The notes: generated from the letters alone by a model not told the origin. Counted from the stretch's first letter, positions 16,380 to 24,066 are shown. The stretch: DNA of 49,034 bases from Candidatus Zymogenus saltonus (GCA_016929395.1 JAFGIX010000014.1:1-49034); one strand, 5' to 3'. Program-made: numbers and translations.

Positions 16380-17576
16380 ATGGCGAAACTATTCGACAAG
16401 ACGAAGATAAAGGGGCTCGAGCTCAAAAACAGGTTTGTGCGCTCCGCAACTAACGAGGAGATGGCAGACAGAGACGGATTTCCTACCGAGAACCTCTTCA
16501 AGCTCTACGGGCGGCTCGCCAAGGGGGGAGTCGGCCTTATCATTACCGGGCTTTCCGCTGTCTCGGCAGACGGGCGAACCACCCCCAGGATGAACTGCAT
16601 CTATTCTGACGACCACATCGAAAAATTCCGTGAGCTTGCAGATCACGTCCACGAAAACGGCTCGAAGATAGCGATGCAGATCGCCCACGCGGGAAGGCAG
16701 ACCACGAAAAAGCTCATCGGGACCCAGCCGATCGCCCCCTCCCCGGTAAGGGACATGACAAGCTTTACCACCCCGAGGGAGATGACGGAAGAGGATATCG
16801 AGAGGGTCATCGAGGACTTTGCAAAAGCCGCGAGACGCGCCAAGGAGGGGGGATTCGACGCGGTACAGCTCCACTGCGCCCACGGCTACCTGATAAGCCA
16901 GTTCCTCTGTCCTTACACAAACAGGAGGAGGGACAGGTGGGGCGGATCGGTTGAGAACCGGATGCGCTTCCTTACCAAGATATACGGACGAGTGAGGGAG
17001 CTCGTGGGAGACGGCTACCCGATCCTCGTAAAGATGAACGGCTACGACATGATGAAGGGGGGCCTTGACATAGATGAGGCCGCAGTCCAGGCCCGCATGA
17101 TGAAGGATATGGGAATTGACGGGATCGAGGTGAGCTGCGGCATAGGTGAGGACGGCCTCTCGTCATTGAGGGGGGATATCCCGATAGAGGCGATTATCGA
17201 CGACCTGGGTAGCTTTAAAAAGCAGCCGGTGATGCGCTTTATAATGAGGCACTTTGGGAAGAAGATCATTAAGACCCACCCCTTCAGCGAGGAGTACAAT
17301 TTAGATGCGGCCCGCGCGATAAAAAGCAGCGTAAAAATACCCGTGTTCGCCGTGGGTGGAAACGTCGATCCCGCAAAAATTAGGGGAATCGTCGAGAGGG
17401 GCGACTCCGACTACGTATCCCTCTGCAGGTCGCTTATTATCGAGCCGGGCTTCCCGAAACAGATTGAGGAGGGAAGGACAGAGCCCTCCCGATGCATCCA
17501 CTGCAACCTCTGCCTATTCTATCTGGAGCTTGGGCCCCTGCGATGCTACAGGGGAAAGAGGGTGAAGAAAGGCTGA
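16380..17576 (+). CDS. Old Yellow Enzyme-type flavin oxidoreductase with C-terminal Fe-S motif
   Basis: A 398-residue protein made of the FMN-binding OYE barrel alone. QIAHAGRQT, the active-site Tyr in HCAHGYLISQFL, and NRRRDRWGGSVENRMRF are conserved. The C-terminus carries CIHCNLC and then LGPLRC, the remains of the [4Fe-4S] site of FadH-type enzymes. The FAD and NAD(P)H domains that follow this site in the 668-residue paralogue at 1.8-3.8 kb are absent, so electrons must come from a separate protein. It probably reduces an activated C=C bond or acts on an enone/enoyl intermediate. Downstream of the methyltransferase-corrinoid fusion by 18 bases, it likely shares its transcript. No terminator is obvious after it. 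Confidence 0.88.
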   Translation: MAKLFDKTKIKGLELKNRFVRSATNEEMADRDGFPTENLFKLYGRLAKGGVGLIITGLSAVSADGRTTPRMNCIYSDDHIEKFRELADHVHENGSKIAMQIAHAGRQTTKKLIGTQPIAPSPVRDMTSFTTPREMTEEDIERVIEDFAKAARRAKEGGFDAVQLHCAHGYLISQFLCPYTNRRRDRWGGSVENRMRFLTKIYGRVRELVGDGYPILVKMNGYDMMKGGLDIDEAAVQARMMKDMGIDGIEVSCGIGEDGLSSLRGDIPIEAIIDDLGSFKKQPVMRFIMRHFGKKIIKTHPFSEEYNLDAARAIKSSVKIPVFAVGGNVDPAKIRGIVERGDSDYVSLCRSLIIEPGFPKQIEEGRTEPSRCIHCNLCLFYLELGPLRCYRGKRVKKG

Positions 17577-17928
17577 TTTTCTCCTATCGATTCAATCGGC
17601 CACTAAGTATACATCAGATTGAGGAGAAATATTTTAGTCTGTGGCTCATCATTTCCTGACCTCTTACCCCGTGGAGTTTAATATTTCTCTTTAGAATGAT
17701 CCCGTGAAATTTATAAAAAAGCCCTCAAGAGACATCTTGACAAAATCTCGCAATAGACTAAAATTGAGTCTGCGGCGTTCGGGCAAAGGCGCCCCTGAAT
17801 AGAATAGTATTGCTGATCGGTTTTCCCCGCACAATCTGAAGATAGGTCTCAACATCTATCGACCGACTGAATTTCGCAATCTCCACTGCCGATTTTATAT
17901 TACCTGCCAACAGACGGCGGAGAAGAAT
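17577..17928 (+). other. Gene-free gap with one promoter candidate
   Basis: 352 bases without a credible gene. The only clear element is a promoter-like pair: TTGACA at 17737-17742, a 16-base spacer, and TAAAAT at 17759-17764. This would give the acetyltransferase gene a leader of about 160 bases. I see no convincing riboswitch or attenuator in that leader. Confidence 0.5.
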
Positions 17929-18420
17929 ATGTCCGTTGATAAAAGAGAAATAAAGGAGTGGGGAGTCCCCAGTATCATCACCGGTTCTGTCATGAGGTCC
18001 ATGGACGTGAGTGACCTCGACCAGGTAATGGAGATCGAGGAGAACTCGTTTCCGACCCCTTGGAGCATCGCCCTGTTCAAGAGGGAGATGGAGCTCGATT
18101 TCTCTCATATTCTCGTCCTCGAATTCAACCGGGAAATCATAGGGTATATCAACTTCTGGATAAGTGCGGGCGAAGCACACATAATGAGCATCGCCGTTAA
18201 GGAGAAATACAGAAAGAGCGGGATCGGAAGCTACATCCTGCAGTATTCCCTCAATATAGCAAGGCGGCTGAGTGGAGAGTACGTATACCTGGAGGCCAGA
18301 ATAAGCAACTCCGCCGCTCACGCCCTTTACAGGAAGAACGGCTTTGAATTGATCGGCATAAGGCGGGGATACTACACCGATACCAAGGAGGACGCCCTTA
18401 TCATGGCGAGGGAGCTTTAG
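17929..18420 (+). CDS. rimI: GNAT acetyltransferase, RimI-like (ribosomal protein S18 alanine N-acetyltransferase)
   Basis: A 163-residue GNAT-fold protein. Residues 21-50 (MRSMDVSDLDQVMEIEENSF) form the RimI-type N-terminus with the typical E-x-x-x-F-x-x-P-W (ENSFPTPW). IMSIAVKEKYRKSGIGSYIL is the acetyl-CoA-binding motif A (R-x-x-G-x-G, here RKSGIG). YLEARISNSAAHALYRKNGF, with the conserved N-x-x-A-x-x-L-Y, and IGIRRGYYTDTKEDALIM complete the RimI pattern. The family acetylates the N-terminal alanine of ribosomal protein S18. About 20 extra residues precede the usual start; a GGAG six bases upstream supports the ATG used. It is transcribed alone, without the tsaB/tsaD neighbours often seen. 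Confidence 0.85.
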   Translation: MSVDKREIKEWGVPSIITGSVMRSMDVSDLDQVMEIEENSFPTPWSIALFKREMELDFSHILVLEFNREIIGYINFWISAGEAHIMSIAVKEKYRKSGIGSYILQYSLNIARRLSGEYVYLEARISNSAAHALYRKNGFELIGIRRGYYTDTKEDALIMAREL

Positions 18421-18479
18421 GGCCGGCATTGGCATTGATTTTTATTGAGGGATGGGGGGCAGACAGAAATAGTTTTTTT

Positions 18480-18509
18480 AACGGCGGTTATCCATGATGC
18501 CGCCGTTTT
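18480..18509 (+). terminator. Probable intrinsic terminator after rimI
   Basis: AACGGCGG (18480-18487) pairs with CCGCCGTT (18500-18507) across a 12-base loop, ending in four Ts. It lies 60 bases after the acetyltransferase stop. The T-run is short, so termination may be partial. Confidence 0.55.
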
Positions 18510-18657
18510 GATAAGAACGACAGGGGATCGATTACAACTTCAATTACCTTTATTACGAGACGGAAATATCTGATTTTTAAACAGCATTTTTATAAAGGGG
18601 GCTTGATATTCATTCCGACCGGAGTTGAAAAGGGTTGAAAAGAAAACCGTCGATCCC

Positions 18658-19797
18658 CTATTCCTTATCCTCCGGTATCGAGAACTCGATGTTAAGGAGG
18701 GATTTCCTCTCGTCGATGTCCAGCTCCTTAATCTGGGATTTAGTGGGGGGGTAGTTTAATTCTATATAGGTAAGGAACTCCCTTACCCTCTCCTGGGGAA
18801 TATAAATATTGTTCCGGCCCCTTCTCAAGACGTAGACTTTTGTATCCTTTTCCGTTCTTTCCCTGGGGAGATAACTCTCCCCGAATCTGCTTTCATCCTT
18901 ATCCTCCATTCCCAGCTCCATCGCCTTGTTCTCTATATCGTATCTCACCTTATCGGGATTATCTGTATATATTATCAAGTTTATTGGGTGTCCGCCCTCA
19001 TCGGTCGCCCTAAAGATAAGGGTTTTCATACCCTTCTCTTCATCACTCAGGTAATCACTCTTCTTAAAACCACCCGCCAAGCCCTTTGGTTTAGACCCCG
19101 CTTCGTGCGATTTTACAGCCACCTTGTCACTGTAGGTAGGCGCTTTCTCCAGATCGGGCGTGGCCGCCGTGCCGGTCGCCTTGTCCGTGTGTTTTTCCTT
19201 CGCAATCGTGATCGTTACGTCCTCCGGCTCCTCGTGAACGGGAAGAGGTTCGACAGCCATATCCTCTTCAAACGCCTTTTCGGACGCCTCGTCGGCGGCC
19301 TCCTCGGTTTTGGCCGGCTCCGGGGAGGACGCGAGACCCTCGATGCCCGATTCGGCCGGCTTTTCGGAAACAAAAGGAGCGGCCTTACCCACCTCCAGCG
19401 TTTCCCTGACCGCGATATTTTTTGTGGCCGTGGACCCGGGCAGAAAGCGAAAGACGGCGAAGATGACCAGGACGGCCACGGCCGTCGCCCCGACGATCTC
19501 GAAGGAGTACTTCCTTGGGGCCGAGAGGATTCCTTCAAAAAACCTGCGCCATCCCCCCTTCCCTTCCCCTGACCTAATTCTCTTAAATACCGCATCTTCG
19601 AGGTGAGGGGAGGCGGGGATCTCGACCTTCCTCGCCTTATCCAGCATATCGCCTAAAAGCTCGTATTTTCTCGACTCGTCCTTCAAGTCGGGATAAAGCT
19701 CGATCTGCTCCCCTGCGAACGATCTCTCCTTTTCGGTGAGCTCGCCGTCCTTTAATAGGCCGATCAGCCTTTGAGCTTTCTTCTTTTCGCCAGTCAT
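18658..19797 (-). CDS. Membrane anti-sigma-factor-like protein lacking a zinc motif
   Basis: A 379-residue single-pass membrane protein encoded downstream of an ECF sigma factor. Residues 1-60 are helical and have the family-like pattern KDGELTEKERSFAGEQIE, equivalent to the DGEL-x4-E region of anti-sigma N-terminal domains, but contain no cysteine and no H-x3-C-x2-C zinc motif. One membrane helix lies at about 100-119. The rest, presumably periplasmic, has an acidic/proline-rich stretch (130-245) and then a folded domain of about 125 residues beginning near KTLIFRATDEGGHPINLIIY. Its likely job is to hold the sigma factor at the membrane until an envelope signal arrives. That role is inferred from position and layout, not from a full domain match. 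Confidence 0.7.
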   Translation of the reverse strand: MTGEKKKAQRLIGLLKDGELTEKERSFAGEQIELYPDLKDESRKYELLGDMLDKARKVEIPASPHLEDAVFKRIRSGEGKGGWRRFFEGILSAPRKYSFEIVGATAVAVLVIFAVFRFLPGSTATKNIAVRETLEVGKAAPFVSEKPAESGIEGLASSPEPAKTEEAADEASEKAFEEDMAVEPLPVHEEPEDVTITIAKEKHTDKATGTAATPDLEKAPTYSDKVAVKSHEAGSKPKGLAGGFKKSDYLSDEEKGMKTLIFRATDEGGHPINLIIYTDNPDKVRYDIENKAMELGMEDKDESRFGESYLPRERTEKDTKVYVLRRGRNNIYIPQERVREFLTYIELNYPPTKSQIKELDIDERKSLLNIEFSIPEDKE

Positions 19798-19889
19798 CTT
19801 GAATTTGACCCGTTATTGGACTGCCTTTAAACAGACTTCAAAAAAGTATCGGGTTTTTTAGAACTCCAACCCATTGATATTACTTTGAT

Positions 19890-20127
19890 ACCCCACCCAA
19901 ATCAAACCGACCCCCCCCCAAATTTAATCCGCCAATTTATCATACTTCCAGCAATCAAATATCGTTGCCACCCCACCCTACCCACCACATAATCAACCAG
20001 CCACCCCCCACAAACAATTGACCGACCCCTTTCCCACCACACAATCAACCACCCCCCCCTACAATCGACCGGCACCCTCCCCACACACATAATTGACCGA
20101 CCCCCCCACCGCACAATCGACCGGCAA
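19890..20127. repeat. C-rich (minus-strand G-rich) degenerate tandem repeat between sigma and anti-sigma genes
   Basis: The 332-base gap between the two genes is mostly a C-rich array. A core of the form AAT(C/T)(A/G)ACC recurs at 19991, 20016, 20043, 20063, 20091 and 20115, spaced 20-28 bases apart, each followed by C-runs; ACCGACC variants start near 19906. Read on the minus (coding) strand these are G-runs such as GGTGGGTAGGGTGGGG, which could form G-quadruplexes in the mRNA between the two cistrons. A 70-codon open frame crosses the array but its product is just translated repeat. Confidence 0.75.
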
Positions 20128-20129
20128 CC

Positions 20130-20717
20130 TTACAGGTACTCGATCAGCTCTTCCTTGAGGCGCTCCCTCGCCCGAGAGAGTCTCGACTTTACGGTGCCTA
20201 TATTGATGTTCAGAACCTCCCCTATCTCCTCGTAGTTCAGCCCCTCTAAATCCTTCAGGATGATGATCTCCCTGTCCTTTATCTTGAGCTTTGCGAGCTT
20301 CTCAAAGAGTATCCCTATAAGCTCTCTGTCCTCGGTGTAGTCCCCCGGGTTTTGTGTCCTGGGGATGATGTCCACCGTCTCGTCGCCCGTTATGTAGTCA
20401 TGGAGCTCGTCGTTTCTGTAGTAGCCCCTCCTCGACAGATAGCCAATGCGGTTTTTTGCGTGGTTCACGGTAATACGGTAGAGCCACGTCGAGAACTTCG
20501 ATTTGCCCTGAAAGGTCCCAATCTTCCTGAACACGGTGACGAAGACGTCCTGGGTCAGTTCCTCGGCGATGGCGAAGTTCCCGATAAAGCGTATCGCCGT
20601 GTTGAAAACCCGGTCCTTGTATTTTTTGACGATGATATTAAACGCCTCGTGATCCCCCCCCTGCGCCAGAGCTATCAGAGACTTTTCATCGAATGTATCC
20701 TCCCCGTTTTTTATCAC
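20130..20717 (-). CDS. ECF-type RNA polymerase sigma factor (RpoE-like)
   Basis: A 195-residue group 4 sigma factor. Region sigma-2 (about residues 24-92) includes YKDRVFNTAIRFIGNFAIAEELTQDVF and the -10 recognition helix FQGKSKFSTWLYRITVNHAKNR. Region sigma-4 (about 135-190) ends with the helix-turn-helix LNYEEIGEVLNINIGTVKSRL and the family-typical SRARERLKEEL. The start is GTG at 20717 with GAGGG about seven bases upstream. A GGAACC-N16-GTCATA element directly upstream suggests it transcribes its own gene. The next gene downstream is a membrane anti-sigma-like protein, the standard pairing for envelope-stress or surface-signalling ECF systems. Confidence 0.92.
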   Translation of the reverse strand: MIKNGEDTFDEKSLIALAQGGDHEAFNIIVKKYKDRVFNTAIRFIGNFAIAEELTQDVFVTVFRKIGTFQGKSKFSTWLYRITVNHAKNRIGYLSRRGYYRNDELHDYITGDETVDIIPRTQNPGDYTEDRELIGILFEKLAKLKIKDREIIILKDLEGLNYEEIGEVLNINIGTVKSRLSRARERLKEELIEYL

Positions 20718-20734
20718 TCACATCCCTCAGAAAA

Positions 20735-20762
20735 TATGACTTTGGAAATATGGAATGGTTCC
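20735..20762 (-). promoter_or_regulatory. Predicted ECF-sigma-dependent promoter of the sigma gene
   Basis: On the minus strand, GGAACC (20762-20757) is followed after 16 bases by GTCATA (20740-20735). This is the -35/-10 form used by many ECF sigma factors (GGAAC and GTC cores). Initiation about seven bases on would give a short leader that still contains the GAGGG ribosome site before the GTG at 20717. It suggests positive autoregulation. Confidence 0.6.
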
Positions 20763-20785
20763 ACAAAAATGAGAATTATAATATT

Positions 20786-20827
20786 AAAATTCAGGCAAAA
20801 TTCATGTAAAATTCGGGCCTAAAATTC
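20786..20827. repeat. Four AAAATTC repeats with helical (11-bp) phasing
   Basis: AAAATTC occurs at 20786, 20797, 20808 and 20821, the first three exactly 11 bases apart. The block covers the last codons of the Nudix gene and lies 20-65 bases upstream of the predicted ECF promoter. A TATAAT (minus strand) at 20780-20775 borders it. It may be a phased A-tract (bend/UP element) or an activator site. Confidence 0.6.
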
Positions 20828-21262
20828 AGTCCTCTCATTGACCATGTTCATTGTTTTGAGGATTAACTTTTTCGTTTTTTCGACAAGGTTCAGGGATCCA
20901 AGCTCCTCAACGGAAAAGAAACGGGCGTCCAACGCGTCGCTCTGGGCCTTCAGCTCTCCACCGGTCGGCCTCACCAGGTAGCCGAGCAAAAAATAGTGAT
21001 ATTTTATACTGCCCCCCTCCTCCCTCAATATGACATCTATCACATCGACGAGGGCATCTATCTTAACATCGAGGCCGGTCTCCTCCCTGGTCTCCCTGAT
21101 CGCGGCGTCCTCGGCGCCCTCCCCGATCTTTACCTTCCCCCCTGGGAACGTCCAGATCCCGAACCCCGGCTGTTTTCCCCTCTTTATCAGGAGAACCTTC
21201 TTCCCGTAGATGACTATCGTGCCGACACCCAATACGGGCCGGGGCGGATATTGCCTTTTCAT
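20819..21262 (-). CDS. Nudix hydrolase (MutT / ADP-ribose pyrophosphatase-like)
   Basis: A 147-residue Nudix domain protein. The complete Nudix box spans residues 41-63: GGKVKIGEGAEDAAIRETRE followed by ETG, matching G-x5-E-x7-R-E-U-x-E-E-x-G-U with all catalytic glutamates. The strand before it (VLLIKRGKQPGFGIWTFPGG) fits the MutT/ADP-ribose pyrophosphatase subgroup that sanitises nucleotides or hydrolyses nucleotide sugars; the exact substrate is open. It lies upstream of the ECF sigma gene on the same strand with about 100 bases between, where the ECF promoter is predicted, so the sigma gene can be read from its own start. Its 3' end coincides with the phased AAAATTC repeats. Confidence 0.88.
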   Translation of the reverse strand: MKRQYPPRPVLGVGTIVIYGKKVLLIKRGKQPGFGIWTFPGGKVKIGEGAEDAAIRETREETGLDVKIDALVDVIDVILREEGGSIKYHYFLLGYLVRPTGGELKAQSDALDARFFSVEELGSLNLVEKTKKLILKTMNMVNERTEF

Positions 21263-21313
21263 GTAAGAAAATTAGCATATTTCCGTAAAAAAGTCAAAAT
21301 TAAGAAAAAAAAC

Positions 21314-21342
21314 TTGATTATTTCTTTTAAATGTCGTATAAT
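21314..21342 (+). promoter_or_regulatory. Sigma-70 promoter of the amidase gene
   Basis: TTGATT at 21314-21319, a 17-base spacer and TATAAT at 21337-21342, preceded by an A-run. The same arrangement (A-run, CTTGA, TCG before TATAATTAT) precedes the second AMIN gene at 31.5 kb. A leader of about 110 AT-rich bases follows. Confidence 0.7.
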
Positions 21343-21457
21343 TATTCCCTCAAAGAGCTATAATTAAGGTATATTTAGGTGTAATTATAAATAATTAAAT
21401 TCAATTAGACATAAATACTGCAAAATAGTTCTATATAAAATATTATATTTTGTAATC

Positions 21458-23170
21458 ATGTTACGGGAAAATTTTAGAAAGATCGGCGCTTTTATCCTCG
21501 CCTTCGCCCTCCTCTCATCACCAAACATCTATGCGGCTGGGACCGGCTCCTCCAAGGCGGAGACGGTATACAAGGCCGCAAAGAAGAAATACGTCTTGAT
21601 GAGGGTCTCGGAATCGAAGGTGAAGCTCAGGGACAGCTGGATAGACGTCATTGACACGTTCCTTTCGGTGTATCTCGAATATCCCGAGTCGGAGAGGGGA
21701 GACGATTCCCTATATATGGTGGGGAGGCTTTACGAGGAGCTTTACGGTCAATCGAAAAATTCTATGGATCTCTACCGGGCGATAGAGATATATGACAAGC
21801 TTACACAGGAATATCCTGACAGCAGGCTCGCCGACGACGCCCGCTTCAAGATCGCCGAGATATATCATTTTGGGCTCAAGTCTCCGGATTACGCCTTTAA
21901 AAACTACCAGAGGGTCGTAGACGAGTATCCGAAAGGGGACATGATGCTTACAGCCGCGGAGCGCCTTAAATCCCTCGCGAAATACGCCGGGGAGAAAGCG
22001 ATCGACGAAGGGGCCCCCAGGGACGTGAAAAAGGAGGAGGTTAAACCGGATATAAAAACCCACAACGGCACGACCGTAACCGACATCCGCACCTCGTTCG
22101 ACGGGGAGAAGACGAGGGTCGTGTTTGACCTCTCAGAGAACGCCGAGTACACCTACGGCCATCTGAAGGACGACCCCCAGAATAACCTCCCGAACCGCAT
22201 CTACGTCGACATAAAGAAGGGGGCGAGGGGAAAAAACCTCAAGGAGAAGATCGTCTTGAAGGACGGCCTTGTGACGGAAATCAGGACGGGGGGCACGGAC
22301 CCGGGGTTACTGCGCATCGTCATGGATATAAAAGGTCCTTCCGATTACAAGATCTTCCCCCTGAAATCCCCTGACAGGATCGTAGTGGATATATTGTCGA
22401 AGGAGGATGACAAAGGGGAGGACGTTACTAATACAAAAGAAGAGATAGATGTAACTCCTCCGAAAAAGACCCCCAAGACCGATATAAAGGTAGTCGTTAT
22501 TGACGCCGGGCACGGCGGCAGGGACCCGGGCGCGGTAGGGCCGACCCGATACTACGAGAAGACGGCCAACTACAAGATAGCCAATTACCTGAGGGAATAC
22601 CTGAAGAGCAGGCTGGGGCTTAAGGTGATAATGACAAGGGAGACGGACAAGTACCTGACGCTGAAGGACAGGACCGCCCTGGCAAACAAGTCGAACGCCG
22701 ACCTGTTCATCTCCATCCACAACAACGCAAGCAGGGACAGGAGTGTCTTCGGCGTCTCCACCTACTACCTCGCCGTTACGTCGGACAGAAAGGCCCTTGC
22801 GGTCGCCGCAAGGGAGAACGACACGACGATCGAGAGGCTGACTGAGCTTGACTATATCCTCACAGACCTGATGGTCAGCGCCAAGAGGAACGAGTCGAGC
22901 CTACTAGCGAAGTTCGTTCAGGACGGGATGGTTTTATCTCTTAAGGACGGTTACACCGACATAAAGGATGACGGTATCATGCAAGGGCCGTTCTGGGTCC
23001 TGGTGGGGGCGCAGATGCCCTCGATATTAGTGGAGTGCTCCTACATCTCCAACGTCAGGGAGGAGAAGCGCCTCAAGAGCGAGAGTTACCTCAAGAAGAT
23101 CGCATACGGAATATACAAGGGATTTGAGAAATACATCAACGAGATAGACAAGGCGAAGGAGAACTGGTAA
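21458..23170 (+). CDS. AMIN / Amidase_3 N-acetylmuramoyl-L-alanine amidase with TPR N-terminus
   Basis: A 570-residue exported cell-wall hydrolase. Residues 1-27 are a signal peptide (cleavage near NIYAAG). Residues 35-180 are helical TPR/YbgF-like repeats (YRAIEIYDKLTQEYPDSR, YQRVVDEYPKGD). An AMIN domain (about 205-315) should target septal peptidoglycan. The Amidase_3 domain (343-562) has all four expected zinc/catalytic residues: His352 (DAGHGG), Glu367, His421 (SIHNN) and Glu526 (VECSY). The enzyme cleaves the amide between MurNAc and the L-alanine stem peptide, as AmiC does in daughter-cell separation. The ribosome site is weak. Its stop overlaps the xerC/D-like start (TAATG), so the two are co-translated. 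Confidence 0.93.
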   Translation: MLRENFRKIGAFILAFALLSSPNIYAAGTGSSKAETVYKAAKKKYVLMRVSESKVKLRDSWIDVIDTFLSVYLEYPESERGDDSLYMVGRLYEELYGQSKNSMDLYRAIEIYDKLTQEYPDSRLADDARFKIAEIYHFGLKSPDYAFKNYQRVVDEYPKGDMMLTAAERLKSLAKYAGEKAIDEGAPRDVKKEEVKPDIKTHNGTTVTDIRTSFDGEKTRVVFDLSENAEYTYGHLKDDPQNNLPNRIYVDIKKGARGKNLKEKIVLKDGLVTEIRTGGTDPGLLRIVMDIKGPSDYKIFPLKSPDRIVVDILSKEDDKGEDVTNTKEEIDVTPPKKTPKTDIKVVVIDAGHGGRDPGAVGPTRYYEKTANYKIANYLREYLKSRLGLKVIMTRETDKYLTLKDRTALANKSNADLFISIHNNASRDRSVFGVSTYYLAVTSDRKALAVAARENDTTIERLTELDYILTDLMVSAKRNESSLLAKFVQDGMVLSLKDGYTDIKDDGIMQGPFWVLVGAQMPSILVECSYISNVREEKRLKSESYLKKIAYGIYKGFEKYINEIDKAKENW

Positions 23171-24066
23171 TGACCGCCGATACAGACGGCCTGATCGACA
23201 GGTTCATGAACAATATCAGGGTAGAGCGGGGCCTCTCCGTAAACACCGTCTCCGCCTACGGCACCGATCTCGCCAAGTTCGCCGAGCACCTTTCACGGGT
23301 ACAAATCGACAATATCGAAGAGGTAGGCGAAGACACCGTCATCTCGTTTCTCAAGACTCTCGACGACGAGGGTATATCGACGAGGAGCAGGGCTCGCACT
23401 TTAAGCACCCTGAGGACATTTTTCAGGTTTCTCCTTGTCGAGGGGATAATGGACTCCCACCCCCTGGAGCTTATGGAGTCCCCCGGATTTACGAAGAAGC
23501 TCCCCGAATATCTGACGCAGACCGAGGTGGAGAGGCTCCTCTCGGCCCCCAATATCGACATCCCCTCCGGGATCAGGGACAAGGCTATGCTGGAGATATT
23601 ATACGCCTCGGGACTCAGGGTCTCGGAGCTTCTGGGCCTGAAGTTAAACGATGTCAACCTCGAATACGGCTATCTCGTGGCAAAGGGTAAGGGTAAAAAG
23701 GAGCGTCTCGTTCCCATAGGGGGAGAAGCTCTCTTCTGGCTCGAGCGCTACGTAAGCGAGGTGAGGCCGAGCTTGGGGAGGAGGCGGGAGGACTACATCT
23801 TCCTGAACAGGAGGGGGGGGAGCCTATCCCGGCAGTACTTCTGGAGGCTGATAAAAAAGTACGCAGATTTCGCCGCGATCAAAAAAGAGATAAGCCCCCA
23901 CACGATTCGTCACTCCTTTGCGACGCATCTCCTCGCCGGGGGCGCGGACCTCAGGTCTGTTCAGGCGATGCTCGGCCACGCCGACATCTCCACCACCGAG
24001 ATATACACTCACGTCGACAGGAGCAGGCTGAAGACCGTCCACAAGAAATACCATCCACGCTCATAA
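23170..24066 (+). CDS. Tyrosine recombinase XerC/XerD-like
   Basis: A 298-residue tyrosine recombinase of the length and layout of XerC/XerD. The N-terminal SAM-like domain (about 5-95) is followed by the catalytic domain. Catalytic residues are all visible: Arg150 (ASGLRVSELL), a lysine in the AKGKGKKERLVPI beta-hairpin, His244 and Arg247 (PHTIRHSF), His270 (LGHADISTT) and the nucleophile Tyr279 (EIYTHV). Such proteins resolve chromosome dimers at dif sites. No phage, integron or transposon genes adjoin it, so a housekeeping role fits better than a mobile integrase. Coupling by TAATG overlap to a septal amidase links two late cell-division activities. No dif-like site was identified here. 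Confidence 0.92.
   Translation: MTADTDGLIDRFMNNIRVERGLSVNTVSAYGTDLAKFAEHLSRVQIDNIEEVGEDTVISFLKTLDDEGISTRSRARTLSTLRTFFRFLLVEGIMDSHPLELMESPGFTKKLPEYLTQTEVERLLSAPNIDIPSGIRDKAMLEILYASGLRVSELLGLKLNDVNLEYGYLVAKGKGKKERLVPIGGEALFWLERYVSEVRPSLGRRREDYIFLNRRGGSLSRQYFWRLIKKYADFAAIKKEISPHTIRHSFATHLLAGGADLRSVQAMLGHADISTTEIYTHVDRSRLKTVHKKYHPRS

Noticed and set aside
19902-20114. 70-codon minus-strand frame in the G-rich array
   Set aside because: Its Trp/Gly/Val-rich repeats are direct translation of the tandem DNA repeat; no ribosome site.
23170-24066. Tyrosine recombinase as a mark of an integrated element
   Set aside because: Length and motifs fit housekeeping XerC/D, it is coupled to a cell-division amidase, and no attachment sites or phage genes adjoin.
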